In this document: in pieces, positions 51,939 through 59,236 of the stretch
How the letters are laid out: every line of letters starts with the position of its first letter
Position numbering within the stretch: the first letter of the stretch is position 1
Assembly (NCBI GenBank): GCA_965223105.1
Contig: OZ244987.1
Location: 1,488,001 to 1,552,000, forward strand
Direction of reading: 5' to 3'
Origin: JABDMH01 sp965223105
GTDB taxonomy: Bacteria; Bacteroidota; Bacteroidia; Chitinophagales; Saprospiraceae
DNA: 64,000 bases
Notes under the pieces: generated by a model
Told to the model about the DNA's origin: nothing
Database searches by the model: none
What the model saw: the letters and a program-made list of their open reading frames with translations, nothing else
Made by a program: the position numbers and the translations under genes

Positions 51939-52112
51939 AAAAACCGATTGATTATTTAATAACCAAAACTTACACCGTGGTAAAGATAAAACAAATTATA
52001 AAAATATGCAATATGTAAGTGTATTTTTTTCAAGGAACAATGTGTTATAGAAATCACTAATTGGATACGAGGTGGCTACGGAACCTTGTCTGACTTTCTT
52101 GTGCGCTGATAA

Positions 52113-52949
52113 TCAGTCGTCTAGGAATTCCACTTTATAGTTGTTGACTCGTCCCATCGACTTTGCTTCTTGAAAAAACCTATTGATCGCCCGGCGACCC
52201 TCTGGGCCGAGGTCCGCACTGTGTTCGTTAACATACAGATCAATGTGTTGCCGCATGACATGATCCTCCATAGCCTGTGCATGCGCTCTAACGTAGGTCA
52301 TAGCTTCTTCAGGATGGGCCCAGGCATATTGCAGGCTTTCTTTGATGGCTTTCTCTATTCTTCGGATCAGGCCTGGTCCTAAAGATCGACTAGCAACGAT
52401 ACCACCCAATGGAATTGGACTACCTGTCTTTGACTCCCAATACGCACCAAGGTCCTGTATGAGACACAGTCCTTTGTCCTGGTAAGTAAATCGATTTTCG
52501 TGAATGATGACACCTGCATTTACCTTCCTCTTCAGTACAGCTTCCTCTATTTGATCAAAAGTCAAGACCAACTTCTGGGTCGGATCAAGCCCTGGCCGGT
52601 AGAAGTCCAGTAGGAAATTAGCGGTGGTCTGTGTCCCAGGTATGGCAATCCTCTCATCACCAATCGAAGCCTCATCTACTGGGGGCTTACCAATAAGGAG
52701 TGGTCCACAATTGCGACCGAGAGCACCTCCGCTCTGAAGGAGATAGTATTGATCAGTCAGTGAGAGAAATGCATTGAAGCTTAATTTGGTCACAGGAAGC
52801 TGGTGGTTGCCTGCAAGTTCATTAAGGGTTTCAACATCTGCTAGAAATGGCTGAAATCTATATTTTCCGGTATTGACCTTTCCATGAACTAAAGCATAGA
52901 ATATGAATGTATCATTAGGGCAGGGAGAATATCCGATATTTATGTCCAT
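52113..52949 (-). CDS. mqnD: 1,4-dihydroxy-6-naphthoate synthase (futalosine pathway)
   Basis: 278 aa with the periplasmic-binding-like fold used by MqnD. The N-terminal INIGYSPCPNDTFIFYALVHG is diagnostic; ETLNELAG, TKLSFNAF, GRNCGPLL and PGTQTTANFLLDFY follow. It acts late in the futalosine route to menaquinone, so this organism appears to use that route. Only 21 bp separate it from the divergent rluA-like gene. Confidence 0.93.
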   Translation of the reverse strand: MDINIGYSPCPNDTFIFYALVHGKVNTGKYRFQPFLADVETLNELAGNHQLPVTKLSFNAFLSLTDQYYLLQSGGALGRNCGPLLIGKPPVDEASIGDERIAIPGTQTTANFLLDFYRPGLDPTQKLVLTFDQIEEAVLKRKVNAGVIIHENRFTYQDKGLCLIQDLGAYWESKTGSPIPLGGIVASRSLGPGLIRRIEKAIKESLQYAWAHPEEAMTYVRAHAQAMEDHVMRQHIDLYVNEHSADLGPEGRRAINRFFQEAKSMGRVNNYKVEFLDD

Positions 52950-52970
52950 GAGGCGATTGAAGCAATTCCA

Positions 52971-53699
52971 GTGAAACTCAATATCCTATACGAAGATAAC
53001 CATTTGGTGGCCATCGATAAACCGGCTGGATGGCTGGTACAAGGAGACAAGACAGGTGACCTCCCAATATCGGAGATTGTAAAACAGTATCTTAAAGAAA
53101 AGTACGATAAACCCGGTAGGGTATTTTTAGGCGTTTGCCATCGCTTAGATCGACCAGTATCTGGTGTATTGCTCTTTACCCGTACCGACAAGGCACTTGG
53201 GCGTATGAATCGGCTTTTTAAAGAGCAAGAAGTCTCAAAAGACTACCTGGCTATCACCGATAGACCTGGAAAGATCTCCTCAGGTTTTGTTAAGCACCAC
53301 CTGCTGAAGAACCGTAAGAAAAACATCGTTCGTTACGGGGATTTTGCCGGTCGGGGAACACGGCTGGCCATTACCAAAGTCAAGCGACTTGCCAATCGAC
53401 ATGGCAAGTACTTATGGTTGCTACGACCAAAAACTGGGCGGTCACATCAGCTGCGTGTGGCAATGCAGTCTCTTGATGCTCCGATCATGGGTGATGTCAA
53501 ATATCAGGGGTCTCATATCGACACTCCAGAAAGAATCTTGCTTCTCAGCTATGCGATGACGTTTATCCATCCGGTAAGTAAAAAACCCCTGACCATCCAG
53601 GCTCCCTTACCAAAGGATCCGGCCTGGTCTCCCTTCCTAGAAGATGATGATGTCATCTTCAGAAATCAACTTCGGAAGTTTGAGGACAAGTGGATCTGA
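52971..53699 (+). CDS. RluA-family pseudouridine synthase
   Basis: 242 aa: VAIDKPAGWLVQ, the catalytic HRLDRPVSGVLLFTRT with Asp, KDYLAITD, and LRPKTGRSHQLRVAM. No S4 domain, so it is a short stand-alone member modifying rRNA or tRNA; target not assignable. Start codon GTG. Divergent from mqnD with a 21-bp gap, so its promoter must overlap mqnD coding or lie within the gap. Confidence 0.9.
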   Translation: MKLNILYEDNHLVAIDKPAGWLVQGDKTGDLPISEIVKQYLKEKYDKPGRVFLGVCHRLDRPVSGVLLFTRTDKALGRMNRLFKEQEVSKDYLAITDRPGKISSGFVKHHLLKNRKKNIVRYGDFAGRGTRLAITKVKRLANRHGKYLWLLRPKTGRSHQLRVAMQSLDAPIMGDVKYQGSHIDTPERILLLSYAMTFIHPVSKKPLTIQAPLPKDPAWSPFLEDDDVIFRNQLRKFEDKWI

Positions 53700-53736
53700 C
53701 GTCAGTCGATCGTGGAACAGAGCAAAGGGAGAACTC

Positions 53737-53769
53737 TTTGTGATCCTTACTGAAAAACCTTTACTTTTG
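53737..53769 (+). promoter_or_regulatory. near-ideal Bacteroidota promoter for the SRP RNA
   Basis: TTTG at 53737-53740, a 21-nt spacer and TACTTTTG at 53762-53769 match the TTTG/TAnnTTTG consensus and spacing. The RNA is expected to begin about 6 nt downstream. Confidence 0.8.
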
Positions 53770-53774
53770 CGTTC

Positions 53775-53870
53775 GAGTGGGGATCATACGGTCAGCTCCC
53801 TTCAAACTCCCCCAGGGCAGAAATGCAGCAAGGGTAGGAGGTTGTAGCGACTGGTGTGATTTCTCACTCT
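53775..53870 (+). ncRNA. ffs: signal recognition particle RNA (small bacterial type)
   Basis: The apical domain is diagnostic: ACTCCCCCAGGGCAGAAATG then CAGCAAGGGTAGGAG forms the Ffh-binding hairpin with the GCAGAAATGCAGCAAGG symmetric/asymmetric loops. Outer arms GAGTG (53775-53779) and CACTC (53865-53869), plus ATCATA with TGTGAT, close the helix. A T-rich tail follows (TTTTCTTC). Ends are set from pairing and are approximate by a few nt. The RNA works with Ffh and FtsY in membrane protein targeting. Confidence 0.88.
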
Positions 53871-53943
53871 TTTCTTCTAATTTTTACGGTAGGGATTTAT
53901 CGTTCTTTTATTCAAGTACAGATTATATCTCTGAGGTAAAGTT

Positions 53944-53951
53944 TACCTTTG
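53944..53951 (+). promoter_or_regulatory. TAnnTTTG element upstream of the transaldolase-like gene
   Basis: TACCTTTG matches the -7 consensus and ends 32 nt before the ATG at 53984. No clear -33 box. Confidence 0.4.
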
Positions 53952-53983
53952 CCCTACCATATTTCAAATAGATATATCAACCA

Positions 53984-54664
53984 ATGAAGTTTTTTATTGA
54001 TACGGCCAATTTAGATCAGATTGCTGAAGCCAAGGAATTAGGTGTTTTAGATGGAGTCACCACCAATCCTTCCCTCATGGCAAAGGAAGGGATATCAGGA
54101 CAAGATCGCATTTTTCAACACTACAGGGATATTTGTGAGATCGTGGACGGAGATGTGAGCGCTGAGGTGATAGCCACCGATTTCAAGGGCATAGTGGACG
54201 AAGGCCGGGTACTTTCAAAGTTAGCTCCAAATATTGTAGTGAAAGTTCCCATGATCAAAGATGGGGTGAAAGCCTTGCGATATTTCGCTGATCACGGTAT
54301 TAGGACCAATTGCACCTTGGTTTTCTCAGCAGGTCAAGCGATTTTGGCTGCTAAGGCAGGAGCAAATTACCTTAGTCCCTTCATAGGACGTATAGATGAC
54401 ATTAATTGGGAGGGTATGGATTTGATCTCTGATGTCGCAGAAATTTATGCTATTCAAGGATTTGAGACCGAGATTTTGGCGGCCTCTATCCGATCAGCAA
54501 AACATATAGTTCAGGCGGCCAAAGCAGGAGCTGATGTAGTTACTTGTCCTCTATCTTCAATCCTTGGTCTCTTAAAGCATCCGCTTACCGATATCGGTCT
54601 TGAGAAGTTCCTGGCGGACCACAAAAAAGCCAATGCATCGCTTGAAAAGCAACCGCAGAACTAA
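53984..54664 (+). CDS. transaldolase-like / fructose-6-phosphate aldolase (TalC/FSA family)
   Basis: A 226-aa short transaldolase-family TIM barrel: FFIDTANLDQI, GVTTNPSLMAKEG, the Schiff-base lysine in NIVVKVPM, NCTLVFSAGQA and SPFIGRIDDI. The short form acts either as transaldolase in the pentose phosphate pathway or as fructose-6-phosphate aldolase; sequence alone does not decide. Confidence 0.9.
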   Translation: MKFFIDTANLDQIAEAKELGVLDGVTTNPSLMAKEGISGQDRIFQHYRDICEIVDGDVSAEVIATDFKGIVDEGRVLSKLAPNIVVKVPMIKDGVKALRYFADHGIRTNCTLVFSAGQAILAAKAGANYLSPFIGRIDDINWEGMDLISDVAEIYAIQGFETEILAASIRSAKHIVQAAKAGADVVTCPLSSILGLLKHPLTDIGLEKFLADHKKANASLEKQPQN

Positions 54665-54747
54665 GGATGTTTTTAGACCTTTCCTCTTTGTCAGGCGAAA
54701 CCGGCGAGGGATACCAATCAAATCTTAGCTAAATTTTAGATGGTCTC

Positions 54748-55101
54748 ATGGACAAAATTTATCACCTTTCGTCCTGCTCAACCTGCCAGCGAATCTTGCA
54801 AGAATTTGAACTCTCTGAATTCGAACTTCAGGATATCAAAGAGGATCCAATCACAGAAGAGCAATTGGATTCTTTAAGAGAGGTCGTAGGATCGTATGAG
54901 AAATTATTTAGCCGCAGAGCAAGGAAGTATCGAGGTTTGGGCTTGCATAAGCAAACGTTGACTGAGGAGGAGTATCGTTCATGGATACTTAAGGAGTACA
55001 CATTCTTAAAAAGACCTGTGATTATCGTCGCAGACCAGGTGTTTGTTGGGAGTAGTAAGACCAATATAGAAGCGGCACTGGTTGCAAGTACGCGCTCATG
55101 A
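54748..55101 (+). CDS. ArsC/Spx-family thioredoxin-fold protein
   Basis: 117 aa with an N-terminal CSTC motif (Cys10, Cys13) in YHLSSCSTCQRIL and the family block LKRPVIIVADQVFVG. Relatives include arsenate reductases (CX5R) and Spx/YffB. The CxxC and lack of an ars context argue against arsenate detoxification. Its stop overlaps the hemF start (ATGA). Confidence 0.8.
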   Translation: MDKIYHLSSCSTCQRILQEFELSEFELQDIKEDPITEEQLDSLREVVGSYEKLFSRRARKYRGLGLHKQTLTEEEYRSWILKEYTFLKRPVIIVADQVFVGSSKTNIEAALVASTRS

Positions 55102-56003
55102 TCAGTGATCTCGACATTCTAGCGAGGTTTAAAGCCCTTCAGGATGGGATTTGCTCTAGGTTGGAGGACTTAGATCAAGAAGGTAAGTTTCGAGAAGATG
55201 TGTGGCAGATGGAGAGCGGGGGAGGAGGCCGTACTCGTATCATCGAGGGACGCCATATTGAAAAGGGTGGTGTCAACTTCTCTGCTGTTAAAGGTCCCGT
55301 TAGTGACTCCCTTAAGAAAATCATCAAAAGAGAGGGTGCAAACTTTTTTGCCACGGGAGTCTCGATAGTGTTACATCCAGCGAATCCTCATGTTCCAATT
55401 ATTCATATGAATGTCCGCTACTTCGAGATCGATACCCAGAGCTGGTGGTTTGGTGGAGGGATTGATTTGACACCACACTACATCGATATTGCACAAGCAA
55501 GGAAATTTCATATGGGCCTAAAGGTGGTATGCGACCGGGCACACTTGTCATACTATCCTCGATTTAAGGCTTGGGCCGATGATTATTTTTATTTAAAGCA
55601 CCGAGCAGAGACACGGGGAGTGGGAGGTATTTTTTTTGATCGACTTTCTAGTGGTGAACCTCTCGATAAGGATCAACTCTTTGCCTTTGTGGTTGATGTC
55701 GGCCAATCTTTCATACCGATTTATACCGGGGTCTTTCAAGACAATTTCGAGAGGACCTACGATACTCGGGAAAAAGAATGGCAATTGTACCGGAGAGGGC
55801 GCTATGCTGAATTTAACCTGGTGTGGGACCGCGGTACGCGTTTTGGTCTTGAAACCGGTGGTCGCACTGAATCTATTCTCATGAGTCTGCCTCCTTCCTG
55901 TATTTGGGAGTATAACCGGGAATGGCAGGAAGGCAGTCCAGAATATCGTACGCAGAAATTGCTCCGCAAGGGAGTAAACTGGATTGCTCCGATCACCATA
56001 TGA
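55098..56003 (+). CDS. hemF: oxygen-dependent coproporphyrinogen III oxidase
   Basis: A 301-aa enzyme of aerobic haem synthesis: WQMESGGGGRTRIIEG, GVNFSAVKG, HMNVRYFE, WWFGGGIDLTPHY, RGVGGIFFDRL, and ESILMSLPPSCIWEY near the end. The conserved His residues are present. Oxygen dependence fits aerobic life. Translationally coupled to the ArsC/Spx-like gene. Confidence 0.95.
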   Translation: MISDLDILARFKALQDGICSRLEDLDQEGKFREDVWQMESGGGGRTRIIEGRHIEKGGVNFSAVKGPVSDSLKKIIKREGANFFATGVSIVLHPANPHVPIIHMNVRYFEIDTQSWWFGGGIDLTPHYIDIAQARKFHMGLKVVCDRAHLSYYPRFKAWADDYFYLKHRAETRGVGGIFFDRLSSGEPLDKDQLFAFVVDVGQSFIPIYTGVFQDNFERTYDTREKEWQLYRRGRYAEFNLVWDRGTRFGLETGGRTESILMSLPPSCIWEYNREWQEGSPEYRTQKLLRKGVNWIAPITI

Positions 56004-56071
56004 ATCCTGAGTTGTATCGACCCCGTAGGTACTGATGACAGAAGAGAGGGAATTACATGAAGTTTTTCCTA

Positions 56072-56809
56072 CTATGGCAATTGACGGAGTAGCTTTGAAG
56101 CCTTTTCAGCATATTTCCCTGTCGTATCTTTTTTTAACTCAGAAAGAAGTCGAACACTTTCCTGCTCTTGATCAAGTTGCAGGAGGCATAGACTTAGATA
56201 CCATTTGGCAGCATTGGTAAAGACGCTCTCACCTTCACTAATTTGCTCTAGTGACTCGGCAGCTTTTACATGATTTTCAATGGCCATCAAACTGACCGAT
56301 CGATAAAAAAGGACATCGGTGCGATTGGGCTCGCTCTCTAGGAACAGACCAAAAAAATGCTGGGCATCTTGGTGGTTACCGCGATTGTAGGCGTCAAGTG
56401 CCAATCTGAGGTTTGGATCCAATTGGGTGCTTTCTCTCAATGAAATATTTTCCATGGGAACTTCAAAGTAGTTGGCGTATAAGCCTGCCATAGTTGTTCG
56501 GATTGAAATCCACGTGCTTAGCGCGATCAATGAAACTATGGACGCCGCTACCAGCCATCTTCCAATAGGCATCTTCTTTACAGGACTCTTTTTGGAAGGT
56601 GCTGCCTCACTTTCAAATACCTCAGCCAGGTCTTGGCGCAATTGTTCGGTATCTGCTACTAGCGCGGTCTTCATAGAACCCATCAGTTCCATATGTTCCG
56701 CAAATTCGGGGTCCGATTTCATACGATCCTCCACAGACCTTCTTTGACTTAAATCTAGCCGATGGTTTAAGTAATCTTCAATGATTGATATGTCCTTTTC
56801 TGTAATCAT
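56072..56809 (-). CDS. membrane protein with TPR-like repeats; probable anti-sigma factor
   Basis: 245 aa. The N-terminal cytoplasmic part (about 1-80) begins ITEKDISIIEDYLNHRLDLS, as in many Bacteroidota anti-sigma proteins. One membrane helix spans about 85-103. The outside part has tandem helical pairs (ALDAYNRGNHQDAQHFFGLF, LFYRSVSLMAIENHVKAAES, AAKWYLSLCLLQLDQEQESV) that read as TPRs. It overlaps the ECF sigma gene by 4 bp, the usual sigma/anti-sigma order. Confidence 0.78.
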   Translation of the reverse strand: MITEKDISIIEDYLNHRLDLSQRRSVEDRMKSDPEFAEHMELMGSMKTALVADTEQLRQDLAEVFESEAAPSKKSPVKKMPIGRWLVAASIVSLIALSTWISIRTTMAGLYANYFEVPMENISLRESTQLDPNLRLALDAYNRGNHQDAQHFFGLFLESEPNRTDVLFYRSVSLMAIENHVKAAESLEQISEGESVFTNAAKWYLSLCLLQLDQEQESVRLLSELKKDTTGKYAEKASKLLRQLP

Positions 56810-57381
56810 GACTGCTTCAATTCTGGATATCGTGAATCAGCCTTTACCATTTCTATCAGACGCTTTTGGCATAAAAATTTTCTCTTCTTTGCATAAGACT
56901 CAGTAAATCCCATTTTATTCCCAATCTCACGAAGAGATGAACCCCGGAAAAACATGACTAAAATTTGTTGACAATCACTTCCCAAGGATTTCAGGTGCCT
57001 GCGCATCAGTTCATTTTTCTCGTGCCGGATTAAATCCTTTTGAATCGAAGGATCTTGAGCTATTTCCAGAGCATTTGTGTCAACCACTGATGTTCCTCGA
57101 TTTCTGCTCGTTCGAAGAATCATCAACCATTTATTCCTGGCCACAGCGTACAAAAAAGTCTTGATTTTGGAGGTGAGTATAAATTCCTGGTCATGTACTT
57201 TTTCAAAGAGCACGACCAGTGCCTCCTGAAAAAGGTCCTGGGCATCTTCAATTGTACCCGAATTTCTCTTTACAAGATCCCAAATCATTCCAAAGAATTC
57301 ATCATAAATGAATAGTAAGACCTTGCGGTCACGCAACCGAAGGCCATTCAATAGCTCATCTTCCGAATATTCTGTATCCAT
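56806..57381 (-). CDS. ECF sigma-70 family sigma factor
   Basis: 191 aa. Region 2 includes FGMIWDLVKRNSGTIEDAQD and LFQEALVVLFEKV; region 4 includes LREIGNKMGFTESYAKKRKF. ATG 57381 is used as it begins just before the conserved region; an upstream in-frame start at 57426 adds unlike residues. Coupled to the TPR anti-sigma gene by a 4-bp overlap. Confidence 0.87.
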   Translation of the reverse strand: MDTEYSEDELLNGLRLRDRKVLLFIYDEFFGMIWDLVKRNSGTIEDAQDLFQEALVVLFEKVHDQEFILTSKIKTFLYAVARNKWLMILRTSRNRGTSVVDTNALEIAQDPSIQKDLIRHEKNELMRRHLKSLGSDCQQILVMFFRGSSLREIGNKMGFTESYAKKRKFLCQKRLIEMVKADSRYPELKQS

Positions 57382-57738
57382 TGGTTTCGAGATGCTACAA
57401 AGCCAATCGACTTTGTGAGAAACCAAGTTACGAATAAGTCAAAAAAACACCTCTCTGGCATCTATTGCTTAGGGGCTTCAAAGGTTACCAGCAATGGATA
57501 GTTCGCAACATCAATTCGTTTATGAAATCACGCCACTGCCTGTGTTCTGATGCTTCATCTGAGAACAAAAACGTTTAAAATTCACTACAAAATCTTAATG
57601 GACAGTCTACTAGGCCTTGATTGCCGCTATAGCTTTACCACATTGGCAGCTAATCAACGGACGAAAGTTGGGAGATCTGGAGTGGAAAAAACTTTACCTA
57701 GTGACTGAGGATAAACCCCAAAAAATGGGAATTTGCAT
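57382..57738. other. intergenic region, nothing recognised
   Basis: About 357 bp between two minus-strand genes. No RNA gene, terminator with T-tract or TAnnTTTG box was identified. It should hold the promoter of the ECF sigma operon and the 3' end of the GH32-like transcript. Confidence 0.5.
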
Positions 57739-59217
57739 TTAAAACTTTTCAGTAAACACATTTTCCTGACTAGCATACTCATTGACTGAGTCGGGTAGAG
57801 TGTAAATGACAGAATCACTAAGGACAATCGTGGAAGAAGCCGAATACAAGCCGATTCTTGAACCTGTAAAAGTGTAATCTATCAAGGTGAGTTTTATTAC
57901 TCCATTTACCGACAATTCAATGTAATTGCCATATCGAATCAGCTTGAAATGCAGTCTACGGTCATCATCGCACTGAAACAGATTGGATTGCAATGGATTG
58001 AACACGAAGTTTTTTCGGTTGTCGAGTGGGTTGAACCCCCAACTGCGTATGGTCACATATCCATTGACAAAGTCAAACGGAATAAAGTATCCATTGCCTT
58101 CCTCATCTGCGTCTATGACAAGCCCGGACTTACCCATATCTTCAAGAATGAGGCGTCCCTCCCAAATGATGCTTTGACAGGGTTTTTCAAATAAGAGCAG
58201 TTCATAACCACTTCTACAGGAAAGTGACCAATGCTCAGCTTGAATTTCCTGTGTGGAGGTGTCATTGTCTAAGATGGTGCACGGTTTTGCAAACTCGTTC
58301 TGTGGTAGTTTATCTTGGGTCATTTTGTCCCAGCGATAGAAGCTCTTTAGAATCAAACGGCCCCTGTCATCCGTATCCAATTGTTTAGGAGGTGGGAGTA
58401 CCCGTAGCGAGTTTACCTGGCCATCTGTGTAGTAAAAATTATAGATCAACCAATGGTTTCCATCACGAACTACGCGTGCGGCATAGTTTCCCTGAGGCAG
58501 TAGCATGTCGAAGTGAAAAGATCTATATGGTGCTTGAAGATCATCAGCAATCCAGTATCGTACAGTGATATCTTCCCTCAGACTACCGATCAGATACATT
58601 TTACCGTTAATAGTGCAAAGACAAGGGCATTCAATATCGTCATACATCCTTGGAAAAAGAATAGGAGGTTGAAGACTCCAACGCCCATCGACCAGCTGGG
58701 CCAAACCGACACATCCCCGCCTGGATGCAGGACCTGAGGAGGCACGGGCACTGATCAAAAGGTACGAGGCTCCTCGATACCTAAAGAAAAAGGGATCTCT
58801 GAAACTGGTCCATTCACGGGGGCTATTCGCTGAGATCTCGTAATATGGAGTTTGTGGTTCTAAAGGTAAGTCGGGTCGCTCAACTTTTTCCCAGTTCAAT
58901 AGATCATGACTGGAGGCCAACCCTATTCTTTGTGTCTGACCCCGGTCTCGTCGTCTTAGGCCAGTGTAGTACATCTGGAATTTTCCATTGGACTGCGAAA
59001 CGTGCATCGTCCACAGCATATCGTCATCCCATTCTCCGGGATCACCGACAAAAATGGCGTTTTTCACCCTGCGCCATGAAATCCCGTCAGTCGATATCGC
59101 ATGAGCGATGTAGTCATGGTTTGGGATGATGAGATGAAATAAATGGTAAACTCCATCATTGATGATGACATCGACGTCACCTATTTCCCAGTCACTGAAG
59201 CCAGCACCAGCATACAT
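57739..59217 (-). CDS. GH32-like glycoside hydrolase (cytoplasmic)
   Basis: 492 aa, no signal peptide. The N-terminal five-bladed propeller (about 1-300) has the three catalytic carboxylates expected for GH32/GH68: a likely nucleophile Asp in EIGDVDVII (Asp14 or Asp16) in place of the usual NDPNG, the transition-state RDP in SFRDPFFF (Asp141), and the acid/base Glu in DIECPC (Glu196). A C-terminal beta-sandwich (about 340-480) is typical of GH32. It lies 19 bp downstream of the sucrose-phosphate synthase gene, so sucrose or a sucrose-derived fructoside is the likely substrate. Exact reaction (hydrolysis, phosphorolysis, transfer) unknown. Confidence 0.8.
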   Translation of the reverse strand: MYAGAGFSDWEIGDVDVIINDGVYHLFHLIIPNHDYIAHAISTDGISWRRVKNAIFVGDPGEWDDDMLWTMHVSQSNGKFQMYYTGLRRRDRGQTQRIGLASSHDLLNWEKVERPDLPLEPQTPYYEISANSPREWTSFRDPFFFRYRGASYLLISARASSGPASRRGCVGLAQLVDGRWSLQPPILFPRMYDDIECPCLCTINGKMYLIGSLREDITVRYWIADDLQAPYRSFHFDMLLPQGNYAARVVRDGNHWLIYNFYYTDGQVNSLRVLPPPKQLDTDDRGRLILKSFYRWDKMTQDKLPQNEFAKPCTILDNDTSTQEIQAEHWSLSCRSGYELLLFEKPCQSIIWEGRLILEDMGKSGLVIDADEEGNGYFIPFDFVNGYVTIRSWGFNPLDNRKNFVFNPLQSNLFQCDDDRRLHFKLIRYGNYIELSVNGVIKLTLIDYTFTGSRIGLYSASSTIVLSDSVIYTLPDSVNEYASQENVFTEKF

Positions 59218-59236
59218 AGATTAATGTGTTCGTTTC

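Noticed and set aside
56035..56220. 61-codon plus-strand frame after hemF
   Set aside because: Lies opposite the conserved 3' end of the TPR anti-sigma gene.
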